Shown here: positions 10,481-20,900 of the stretch, in pieces | Position numbering within the stretch: position 1 is the stretch's first letter | How the letters are laid out: each line of letters starts with the position of its first letter | Origin: Fonticula alba | Taxonomy: Eukaryota > Opisthokonta > Rotosphaerida > Fonticulaceae | Length of the DNA: 24,619 nucleotides | Assembly: GCF_000388065.1 (NCBI RefSeq) | Contig: NW_009242971.1 | Coordinates: 3,113,181 to 3,137,799, forward strand | Direction: 5' to 3' | Program-made: the position numbers and the translations under genes | The notes under the pieces: model-generated | What the model was told of the DNA's origin: nothing | Seen by the model: only the letters and a program-made list of their open reading frames with translations | Database searches by the model: none

Positions 10481-11667
10481 CGGACGGGTAAGTACAAAGC
10501 GAAGAGGCGAGGCGAAGGAGGGGGGGGCGGAGACAGGGAGAGAGGGGAGGGAGGAAAGCGCACAACTTGTTTGGGTCAAAGGAAAACACAAAAAAGTACG
10601 GTAGCCAGCTGTGGAGGTCCTTCGGCGCGGTGCACACTGCCTTTTAGAGGGGGCGGAAGCGTGGCTTGGGGTGGGGCTTTCCTGCCCCCCGGCCCCCCCC
10701 CCCCCCCCCCCCCTGCACATACACGCAAACACAGCGAGATACTGGCAGACACACATCCCTCGCGCACCTTGATGTGCTCTCGACGAGGCCAGTCATCGCC
10801 CAGGACTCGGAGGCTCACGCCACGACCACGCAGCCAGGGATGAAAGCCGCTGCAATCACCATCAGACTCACGCGGTGGCCAACACGGACCCGGCCCGCAG
10901 GCGGGCAGACGAAAGGGGCGCGCCGGCACATGCACTCCGAGGAAGGGGGGGCCTCGCCCCCCGCCCCCTAGCAGCGGGACTGGAAGACCATGCGCGCGGG
11001 CCAGGGCGAGGCTCAGACAAGATAACCGGCTCGGACACTTGGAAACACAATAACCCGGGGGACCCAGACTACACCGGGGACCTGCATGCCGCCCGGGCTT
11101 CTTGGGTCCGGGAGGACGAAATGGACCAGAGGGGAAAAAGCAGCCCCACGCCTGGACGCCGCCCCCGTTCCCGCCCCCCCCCCCCCGGGGGGGGGTGGGC
11201 ACAATATGTACACAGCCCCAGCGGGCAGGTGCGACTTGCGTTCCGCCGGGGGCGTGCTTCCCAGGCGACTCTGAAACAGGGCCGACAACGGCGGGCCGCC
11301 CCCCCGGCCGGCAAAAGAAAAACAAACACCTCAGAAGAGTATGCGACCCCCCTGAGCGGGTATGCACTTGCACGCATGTGTGCACCACACAAGGGCCCTT
11401 CTAACCGGCGTGGCCGAGGGGGACAACAGGGACTGACACAGGAGTGACCACTGCCAGACACTTGACCGGCTGGCGAGCCGGCGGAAGAGGCCGGGAGCTG
11501 CGCTCCGGAGGCCCTTGCCGCTGGCCCGGGCCAAGGGAGAAGGGCACTCCACGGTCGTTGGCGCAACGGCCGCCCAACTCGCAGCGGGGGGGGGGGGGAG
11601 TCCGGGCGCGGGCCAGGGCGTACGTAATCCGCCCCTCCAACTACGGACCAAATAATGTGAAACTTCT

Positions 11668-11713
11668 CGGGCGAGCGAACGTCGAAAACGGGAATGTAAT
11701 GAAGCCTCGCCCG
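11668..11713. repeat. Inverted repeat (8-bp stem, 30-base loop)
   Basis: CGGGCGAG at 11668-11675 is the exact reverse complement of CTCGCCCG at 11706-11713. It lies in a locally less GC-rich stretch and about 47 bases before an AATAAA. It could be a stem-loop in an unknown transcript or a chance palindrome in GC-rich DNA. Confidence 0.5.
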
Positions 11714-12024
11714 GAGGACGGCCTCTCAATTAGGCGCGTCCATCCAGGCAAGTGCTCTGAATAAAGAAGAGAGGCCGGGACCACCCCGGCGGGGCCGGCG
11801 GCCGGGGGGAGGGGGGGGGGAGGGGGCGGTGGCGCTAACAGGGGCCGCCGACCCGGGTGAAATGCTTGGTGGCAGGGCGCGGGCGTGCCCGGGGGGGGGG
11901 GGGGCCGGGGCGCCTGGTATTATGGTTTCGTGGACCCCGCCAGAGATGCGGGTGTGCTCCCAAACGAGCCCGTTAAGAATGCACGGGTATCGGATCAGTG
12001 GACCGCGGGCGCAGGCTGGACGGG

Positions 12025-12050
12025 CGGACGGACGGACGGACGGACGGACG
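12025..12050. repeat. (CGGA)n tetranucleotide microsatellite
   Basis: Six consecutive copies of the tetranucleotide CGGA followed by CG, preceded by the related CGGG. No coding frame of interest overlaps it. Confidence 0.85.
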
Positions 12051-12792
12051 AATCCCCGACTGAGTCCGCCCCGCGCCGCCCCCTGGCGGCTGCTTTCACA
12101 CCTCCGGGCGTCACAGCACCACGCCGAGGGCCGAGGGCACACGCGAAAGCATGGGACTAGAATGCTCGTTTGTTCCGGCCAAGGGGGCGGGAGGGCGGGG
12201 GGGCAAAGGTGTCACCAAAAACTCTATATTTGCCCCATTATTATTGAGCGCTTCGGGGCCGAACTTGCTTGCCGCCTGCCGCCTGCCGCGAGACGGTCAC
12301 TTCCTTGCAACCGGGGGCATGGGGAAGCCCGGGCCTTGGCAAGGGGCAGGCCCCGCTTCTCCCGAGCAAGGGGCGAGTCAGTGTGTTGGCCGCAACATGG
12401 CCTGGCGCGCCAGCGCGGATACCCCGAGTTTTTTTTTTCGGCAGCTCGTGTGACCGCCCTCTCGCCCCCCCCCCCCCGGGTCCGGCAGGGGCTGGAGGGC
12501 CGTCCCAGGAGGGCGGGAGGGGGGGGGGCAAGCAAGGGAGATACCACCAGGATGCTTACCGGCCTTCCCGTGCGGAGAGGCTCTCTCCTCACCAAGGCAA
12601 CTCCCGCGAGAAAGGGGCAGGGACCAAGGAATACCCCCCACCTGACTGCCGCCCGGGTCGCGGCTCGGCTCCCCCGCAGCCCCATGGGTTGCCCGCTGGG
12701 CCGAGGCCGAGTCCAGGGCACCGGCCGTCCCCGAGTCCGGGCCCTGTTGCAAGCGGCTTTTGCTCCCTCCACCCTCGCCCCCCCCCCCCCCC

Positions 12793-13032
12793 NNNNNNNN
12801 NNNNNNNNNNNNNNNNNNNNNNNNNNNNNNNNNNNNNNNNNNNNNNNNNNNNNNNNNNNNNNNNNNNNNNNNNNNNNNNNNNNNNNNNNNNNNNNNNNNN
12901 NNNNNNNNNNNNNNNNNNNNNNNNNNNNNNNNNNNNNNNNNNNNNNNNNNNNNNNNNNNNNNNNNNNNNNNNNNNNNNNNNNNNNNNNNNNNNNNNNNNN
13001 NNNNNNNNNNNNNNNNNNNNNNNNNNNNNNNN
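12793..13032. other. Assembly gap (240 N)
   Basis: A run of N flanked on the left by a 16-base or longer C homopolymer and on the right by CCCCTG and poly-C sequence. The gap probably reflects failed sequencing of a C-rich low-complexity tract. Any translated frame crossing it is meaningless. Confidence 0.98.
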
Positions 13033-13735
13033 CCCCTGCCCCTGCCCCCCCCCCGGCCCTCTCGGCTGCGGGGAGATTGGATCTCGCAGCCGATTCAGCC
13101 GGTCCCTGCCCGTCCTGGGGGGTGGTCAGCCGGCACTCCCAGCCCCAGGCAGCCTCTCCGGGAAAAAAACGCCTTTCCTCGCGAGGCTGACGCACGGCAG
13201 GGCGCTCGCCCCGCCGGGACCCGAGTCCACCGCTCGATCCCTGTCTCCGAGGGCAGTGGCAGCCGAGGCCAGGGCGGGGGGGAGGGAGGTTCCTCGCAGC
13301 AGGAGTAGGGAGCGCGCCGGGGCCGGCGCATCGCCGAGAGCCTGGCAGGTCGCGCCGGGCGCCCTCCGCCCGCATTCGAGCGGGGCAAGTCTCGCCGCCG
13401 GAGCCTGGACGCCGGGCTCGGCGGGGGGGGAGGGGGGGCGGCCGATGTCGTCCCCGGCCTGGCCCCTGCCCGGCGCCCCACTTCCCCCGGGCACAAAAAC
13501 GCCCGCCGCAGGGCTGGGAAAAACGGGCCGAGACAGGCAGCCCACGCAGACAGATTCGTCCGCGCCCCCTTGTAGGCCCCCGGGCGTGCCCACACCCATA
13601 AGCCGCCTGCACAACAGACGCACGCAGAGGGAGAGACGGAGAGCGAGAGAGGCGGAGGGACTGCCAGAGGTATGCCCTGCCCTGCCCTGCGGGAGCAGGC
13701 CACGATAAACCCCATTCTCCGGGGCACGAGACATG

Positions 13736-13767
13736 CCCCGAATGTGACTTCAGAATGTCGTTCGGGG
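13736..13767. repeat. Inverted repeat (7-bp stem, 18-base loop)
   Basis: CCCCGAA at 13736-13742 pairs exactly with TTCGGGG at 13761-13767. It lies about 50 bases before a second, longer inverted repeat built from GT and CA dinucleotides. Confidence 0.5.
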
Positions 13768-13820
13768 GATCTACTCGGCGCTGTAGAATCATCAAAAGCT
13801 CCTTTCGGAGACCATTCCCC

Positions 13821-13877
13821 GTGTGTGTGTGTGTGTGTCCGGTGGGGGCGCCGACCATACGCACACACACACACACC
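13821..13877. repeat. Inverted (GT)n/(CA)n microsatellite pair
   Basis: A (GT)9 run at 13821-13838 is followed after 22 bases by a (CA)-type run at 13861-13877. The two arms are complementary over about 16 bases, so a single strand can fold into a long hairpin. Each arm is also an alternating purine-pyrimidine tract. Confidence 0.8.
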
Positions 13878-14445
13878 ATGTCCCAGGCCCCTCCAGCCTG
13901 GGGGGAATAATTCGCTCGGCACTGAGGTGGGCCTGGTGGCGGGCAGCCCGTGCGATCTTCCAGGGACCACCCTCTTTGTGTCTCCAGCGGGGGAAGGCCC
14001 GTCCGTCCCGCCGCCACCGGGGGCCCAACCGGACGCCCGGCAGCCGATCCCCCTTCCCTTGCCCAGCTCCCTCCTGGGCGCGATTTTCTTTCGGACATCT
14101 CCCGGGCAGCATCACCGGCTGGCATGCGGGGGGCGCGGGGGCCTCCCGGACCGGTGCCCCGCCACTGGGAATCGTACGATGTTACGCCAACCCCGCGGGT
14201 CCTCAGACCAGCCACCGGGTCGCTATGTGCAGCCTCCCCCCGGCCCCGAGCGTGCTCATTTTCCGGGCCTTCACAAGGGGGCGAGGTCGGCCGCGCCCCA
14301 GATCCGGTCGGGGGCCCTGGCGGGAGGGGGAGGCAGGCTTGTCGGCGTGCGTGTGCGATTTACATGTCCCCCGCGCGCCCTGGCGCGGCTGGCCTCGGCG
14401 GAAAAATCAGGCCACCCAACCGGGGCGAAGCCGGCTCCGGGGAGG

Positions 14446-14472
14446 GCGGGGCGGGGCGGGGCGGGGCGGGGA
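14446..14472. repeat. (GGGGC)n array upstream of SREBP
   Basis: Five G-runs of three or four bases separated by single C, about 450 bases upstream of the proposed SREBP start. It is the same pentanucleotide and orientation as the array beside the subtilase gene, and it meets the simple G-quadruplex rule. Confidence 0.75.
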
Positions 14473-14842
14473 GGGTCGCGGCTCCTGTCGGTGGGCGTTT
14501 TGGTCCTGTGTTCCCGTGCCCGCGGGCCGGGAACAGAGAGCGCCCTGCCGCCGGGCTGTTCGAACATGCACGAACGCGTGCAGACCAGGACCGCCGACAG
14601 CCGGCCCGATCATCGGTCAGTCGGCGTGCCCGCCCGGGTGGACTGGGCATGGCCTGAGGGGTAGCGGGCCCCAGTTCCCGGCCAGGGATGTGAGCGGAGG
14701 CCGGGACACCCTGGGGCTCGCCCGTTTGCCTGCCTGTGCCGTCGGCCTGCCTTACACACGGCCAGGACTTTCGGGTTGTTGATCAGCCCATCTTTGATCT
14801 CCCCTCGCCCGGCCTGTTCCTCCTCCCCCCCCCCCTTGGAGG

Positions 14843-14912
14843 GTAAGGGGGAGAGATCGAGATCTGCCCCGTCCCCTCGCGGGCTTTCGCCCGATCGCGC
14901 TGCCCCCGACAG
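14843..14912 (+). other. Possible 5' UTR intron of SREBP
   Basis: GTAAGG at 14843 after TTGGAG is a good donor, and CCCCGACAG ends at 14912, six bases before the ATG at 14919. The resulting 70-base intron would be shorter than the confirmed ones. A longer alternative uses the acceptor CCTTCCCCAG ending at 15156, which would remove that ATG and leave 15528 as the first ATG. Confidence 0.3.
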
Positions 14913-14918
14913 GGCCCG

Positions 14919-17900
14919 ATGGATCTCTCCCCTCCTGCTCTGCACTTCGGACCTGGCCCTTTGCCCCCCCCCCTCTGCCGCCCCCCCTCCGCCCTCCCGG
15001 ACAGCGGCCCGGACGGCCCTTTTCACGGGGTTCCCTGTCCGATGCACCCTGCCTTGGCACCACCTCCCTTCTTTCACCCCCCCACCCCCTCCTTCACTCC
15101 TCGACTCCCCATCCTTTCCTTCTCCCTCTCCTTTCTCCCCCCCCCCCCTTCCCCAGCTTCCCCACCCCGCCCGCCTTTGGCCCCGGTTTGCCCCGGGTGC
15201 TCTTGTTGCCGGGCCCCATCGCCAACTCCCCCTCCCCACCCACCGCACGGCGGGGTCCAGCCGCAGTTTGCGCTTCGGCTTCCTCCTCCCCTTTTGCCCC
15301 CCCCCCCCCCCACCCAAACTACCACCAAATCAAACGCAAAAAAAGCCAACACCGGGTTCCCTTCACACCGCTCGGGCGAGCCCGAGGCCAAGTTTCCCCC
15401 GGCCCCGGGCGACGAGCTCCCCGGTCGTGGGACCCATTTCCCGCCGGCCGACGGCGCGGGCTACTTCGCCACCGGTGGCGGTCTGCCGGTGGCTGAGCCG
15501 CCCGGAGGACATCTTGACTTCCCGGAGATGATCCTCCCCAATGGGGCCTTTGATATGAGCCACGGCACGCCGGTGCTGCTGTTCAGCCCGGCGGACCCGC
15601 TGGCCGGGCACCGGCTTTCCAATACGTCCTCCTCCGCGGCATTGGCCGTTGCGGTGGCCGCCGCCACCGAGGCCGGGTATCTGACACACGCCCCTGGCGG
15701 CCCGCCCGGCGGCCGTGGGCCCTATGTCCGCCCCGGAGCGGAGGGCCCTTTCCATGACTTCCCCCCGCAGCATCCCGGCCACCACCATGCGCATCTTCCA
15801 CATCACCATGCACAGTCGCAGCCCCATGCCTCCGGCCACCACCACCACCACCACCATCACCACCACCACCCACCGCCGATGGACATGGGCTCCTCGCGCG
15901 CGGGTGTCCCACGGCCGGCCTTTGCCGCCCTGCCCGTGGATCTGGCTTCCGGCGCTCCTCCACCCGGCCAGTCGGGCATGTATGGGCTGGCCGCCACGCC
16001 GCCATCCTCCGGGCGAGCTTCCTCCTCGTCACCTGCCACCATGGCCTCGGATTCGGACACCGGCCTCAGCAGTGACGAGTTCCCGGCCGCCAGCTTCGGC
16101 ACATCCTACACCGGCGCCCCTCAGCCGGAAAAGCACCTCCTGTCAATGCCACCCAGCTCGGCTGTCGGCCATGACGAGCATCACAGCCATCCGGGAGTCG
16201 GGCTCCCCCCGCAGGCGGGCTACCCACCATCCGTGCAGTATGCGCAGCCCCGGCACCAGCAGCATCCGCATTTCCCCCCCGGCCCGGCATCCTACCCCGA
16301 CCGAGGTCCCCATCAGCAGCTGCACCCGCCGCACCCTCCCACCTACCAGGGCTCCTATCAGTCGGGCATGGCCTCGAGCGGGCAACTTCACCACGGCGCC
16401 CCGTATCACGCCCACCATCCCCATCCCCACTCCCATCCCCACTCCCAGCACCATCCCCACCATCACCAGCAGCAGCCCCAGTCGCACTTGCATTCGCAGC
16501 CACTGCCACCGCCACAGCAGCAGCAGCAGCAGCAGCCGCACCCCTATGACCATGATCGGTCGGCGCATGTCCCCTTCCCTCCAGGGGCGTCTGGGGCTCC
16601 CAGCGGCCCGGGCAGTGCCGCATCTTTGCACCATCAGCCCAGTGACCTCGACGCCTTTGCCGGGGTGGATCACTTTTTCCGCCTGACACATCACCAGGAT
16701 CCCCATGCGGGGCCTGGCAGCGGGCATGGGAGCTTTGTGTCGGGCTCGACCGCCGGTCCCGGAGCCGCTCTCGATGTCTCTTCCTCGCCGGATACAACGC
16801 ACTTCGGCTCGACTTCCTCCTTTTCCGAAGGGTCCGACCCTCGGTATCCGAGCGCTTCGCCTCCCCGTGGGCCGGACTTCGGTGCCCACCATCCCCCCTC
16901 CCACCACCATGCGCATCACCAATCTCCGCATGGGACGATGTCGACACCGGCGGCAACACACCTGGACCAGCCTCTGCCCTTCGTCGGCCCGACGGAGCTC
17001 ACCACCTCGCATGGTCCCAAGCATCTGGCCATCGGGGCAAGTGCGCCGGTGGCTCGCCACTCGACCGAAGATGTGCAGCAGTTTTTCACCGACGACCCGT
17101 CTTCCAGCGAGGTGGAGCCCGCGGCCACGGTGCCAGGGGTTTCCGCTGCCCCGGCACCCAATCCCTTCCCGGCCCCGGTGGCGGTGCTCACCACCGGCGT
17201 TGGTACTTCCGCCCCCGTGGCCCCGGTGGCGACCCTGGCGCCGCCAATCGAGCCGACTCGGCAGCGCTCCCTCTCCTCTTCGCCTCCGGCCACCGCGGTC
17301 CCGACGGCCCCGACGACGGCCCCGACGGCCCGGCAGCGTTCTTCCTCTCAACGAGCGCCATCGCCAACGGCCACCTCCGGTCCCAAGGCCGACCCGGTGC
17401 TCGCCCCGGCCGATGAAGTGGCCGCGGTGACCGCCGCGGCCAAGGCCGCTGTTGCGTCGGCGAGCGCGGCAGCGGCCAAGGCCGCATCCATGGCATCGGG
17501 GTCTGCCCCGACAGCCGGGGGGGCTCGTGCTGGTGGCCCTTCGGCCTCCGGCAGCCGTGCCTCCCCTCCGGGCGACGAGTCCGATGATGAGCCTGCCGCG
17601 CGGGATGCCTCACGCACGGCCAAGAAGTCCGCCCACAACATCATCGAGCGTCGGTACCGGCTAAACATCAATGAGAAGATCTCCGACCTGCGGGATTTGC
17701 TGCCCCTCTTTCCGCCGGCGGCGGCCGGGTCCTCGCTGTCCTTGAGCCCGGCCACCCTGGACCAGCTTGGCGCCCGGGGGCCTTCGCCCAATCCCGACGC
17801 CATTGGTGTCACTGTGGAGAAGATGAACAAGGGCAAGGTCCTGAAACGTGCCACGGACTACATTCTCCTGCTGCAGGCCCAGCTGGCTGCCTTGCGGGCG

Positions 17901-20900
17901 GAAAATGCCCGGCTACGGGATGTGGCCCTGTCGGTGCCCGGTGGGGCTGGTGCCGCGGCCCGGGTGCCACCCACTCCCTTGGTGATCACCCTGGAATTGT
18001 TGGATGCCGCGTCTACCGGGCATTTGGATTTGACAAATCTCACCCTCTTGGATCGGCCCTTGAGCCCGGGGGCCGCGACGGGCAGTCGCGATGGGACCCC
18101 CTCCACCGGCATGGCTCCGGCCGGGGTCGCTGGCGGTGGGTCCGATGAGGATGACGAATCCGGGGCTCTGGCCTTGGCCGTCACGCGCGCCTCCTTCGCG
18201 ACCGGGGCCCGTCGAGCCGGGGCCACCGACGACTCGGATTCCGATCGCGAGGACGACGACGAGGAGGAGGACGAACCGGCCGCCCGGCGAGCCCCACGCG
18301 CGCGTGCCCCCACCGCCAAGCGTTCACGCAGTCGCAGCGCCTCGGTCTCCTCGACTCGGGGTCCGGTGGCGGTGGCGTCCACGTCAGCGGCCGGGACCGC
18401 CAAGCGTACACGCACGGGGGGGACTCCGGCGGCTGGCTCGGCGGCCGGAGCGCCTGCCATTGGTGCCGAGGCCACTCGCGTTGTGCTGATGTTCTCCTTT
18501 TCCATTCTCTTTGTCTTCCAGCCGTCCCTCCTGACGGGCTGGCTCCAGGGAACGGCCACCGGCACCGGGGCCCCGACCGGCAGCGGTGTGGCAACTTCCC
18601 CGGGCCCCAATGCCGGGGCGGCTCTCCTGCCAGCGGGCATGGTCTTCGCGCCGATTGTCTCGCCGACAGCGGTCCCGCCGGCTGCTCAGCCCGCCGGCAC
18701 TCCGGCGACGGGCACGGCGGCGGAAGCCGCGGCAGCCACCGGCACCCCGGTCTCGGCGGAGGCCGCGTCCGCCACGACCTGGATCCCCGCTGCCCCGGCA
18801 CCGCCTCCCCCTGGGGCCTTCGCCCATGCGGCCCAGCCGGTTGGGCCCCCGCTGCCGACGGCCAGCCGGCCCCGGGCGAATATCTTGCTCCGGATTCTGG
18901 CTCGCGGGTCGGACTTGGTGGCCGCCGGATGGTGGATGATTGTCCGAGCCACGATTGCCTATGCGGCGGTGGTGCTCTTTGTGTCGATTGGCCATGCGGT
19001 GGCGGGCTTGGCACCGGCGCACGCGCCCGGCCGTGCGCTCGGTCGCGGTGGCCTGGTTCGGGCGCTGCGCCGCCGGGCTGGCAGTGTGGCCAAGCTCTTG
19101 GCTGTGAATGACATCCTGGGCATGGCCCCCCTGTCGGCCAATGCCGGGGGCAGTGCCGCCGGTTTGAGCAACCGCCTGTCCGATCAACTCTGGCAGTCGG
19201 CCGGCGGGGCGGATGCCCCGGGCCCGGCGGCCGGAGCCGCGCGTCTCCACCATGCCCGGGCGTTGGTGGCAGCGGCTGCCATCACCCCGGACCGGCAGCA
19301 GCAGCAGCAGCAGCAGCAGCGGTCTCCCGGCACCGGTGATCGTCGGGTGCTGCTCTTGCATCGGGCTCGACTGGCCTTGCATGAAGCCCTGGCGCTCGCC
19401 GGGCGCCCGGAGCCCGGGTCCTTCGTGGACTCGGCGGCCTTGCTGGCTTGGGAGAGTCTCCGGCAGCTGGCACATGCCACGGTGCCGGGCGCCGCGTGGC
19501 TTGACCGTGAGCTGGCTCGGTGGTCGGTCGCCGGCCGGGCGGCCCTGCTGGTGCGTGCGGATGCCAGCCGCGCACTGGTTGAGTTGGACTTGGCCTTTGG
19601 CGGTGGCATCGGCCTGCCGGCTGGGGCTGCATTCGACCCGTGCAGCGCCTGCCTGACGGCCATCGGCGGCGACTTCAGTGTGGGCATCTCGGCAGCGACG
19701 ACGGCCGCCGCGGAGGCTCTCTGCTCGCGGGAGGATTGCTCCTTGGCGGCGGCCGGGGTCCCGGTTCCGGGCATCCTGCCGCCTGGGGAGATCGCTCGCC
19801 GGCGGGTGGACCGCCTGCGCATGGCTTTGGCGGCGGTCAACGCCGCGGAGGCCTTGGCTCTGGCCCCGCGAGCCATGGGCGAGGTGTATACCATGGCCGG
19901 GATGGCCATGCATGCCAGTGTGCCTCCGCGGCTGCGGGTTCTGGCGCGATTCTTCCTGCGCCAGGCACGCGGCCAGTTGCTGCCGCTTCAGGCGCGTGCC
20001 GCGGCCGCATCGCCCTTTGCCACGAGTGTGGCTCCGGGCCCGGCGGCCGGCCTGGCGGCTCTCTGCGATTCGAGCCTCTCCCTGGCGTCGGTGGCCGCGC
20101 GCATTGGCTCCGAGCTGGCATGGCTGGCCGAGCCTCGTGCCCGGGCTCTCTTCTATGCTCATGCCACGGATGCTGTGGCCGCCGGGGCCCTGTCCACGCC
20201 GATCGCCCTGCCGTCTCTCATGGCGGATGCCATCACGGCGCTGGTCGGGCCGCCGGGTGGTCCCTTTGCGGCCGACATGTCGACCCCGGGCAGTCGCAGT
20301 CCCAGCCCGATTCCCGGGGATATGGGTCCCGGCGGCCACTCGGCCGGTGGCGTTTTGGCCAGCACGGCCAGCGCCGCCGGGGCCATGCTTCCGGATGTGT
20401 GGCAATCCTTCGAGGCGCTGTGCGCGCCGGGGGTGCAAACTGCCTCGCCGGCGGCCCGGTTTGCGGCCCTCTGGCGTGGCCAGCGTCTGGCTGATCTGCT
20501 CTTCAGCCTGGCCTCGCGCACCGCCTCGGACCCGAGTTACCTGTCGCAGCTGCGTGTGGCCCTCGGGCCTCAGGCTGCCGATCCGTTGGCCATCGCCGAG
20601 CATGAGCTCGAGGAGCTGGCCTGGGCCGCGTGTTTGGTTCGCGATGCGGACTCCCTTCGGGCCGCCGCTCGTGGGGCGCATGATGGGATCACCTTCTCCT
20701 GGGCGACGGCCGCCCGGTCGGCCGGTGCCTTGGCCCTGGCTCGACTGGCTGGTCGTCACCCCCACCTGGTCTCGGTGGTGGGGGACCTGCGCGATGTGTC
20801 CCTCGATCCGGACGGGTCCTTGGGGCCGCTGCTGCGCCAGGCATCCGTGCTGCTGGCCCGGTCCCGGGCCGATGGCAAGCCCGACCCCTCCAAGGACAGC

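Larger units (their letters stand above)
10481..14918. other. Long divergent intergenic region, no convincing gene
   Basis: About 4.4 kb between the divergent subtilase and SREBP genes, broken by an assembly gap. It is very G/C-rich with homopolymers: a 21-base C run at 10693-10713 and G runs near 11591 and 11890. It also has a CGGA tetranucleotide run, a GGGGC array and inverted repeats. All open frames are Arg/Gly/Pro-rich, overlap on both strands, and show no family motif. An AATAAA at 11760-11765 and a small AT-rich patch at 12217-12246 are the only hints of an unseen transcript. The last part (about 14800-14918) is probably the SREBP 5' UTR. Confidence 0.55.

Noticed and set aside
11829-13190. 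Plus-strand open frame spanning the assembly gap
   Set aside because: A third of it is unknown sequence and the rest is low-complexity Arg/Gly/Pro with no recognisable domain. The frame across the gap is arbitrary.
12224-14215. Minus-strand open frame of over 600 codons across the gap
   Set aside because: It includes the N run and translated microsatellites (His-Thr and Val-Cys repeats) and has no conserved motif.
18384-20765. Antisense open frame of about 790 codons inside SREBP
   Set aside because: It is a shadow of the SREBP coding frame caused by high GC at third positions, and its Gly/Arg/Gln composition is typical of such shadows.
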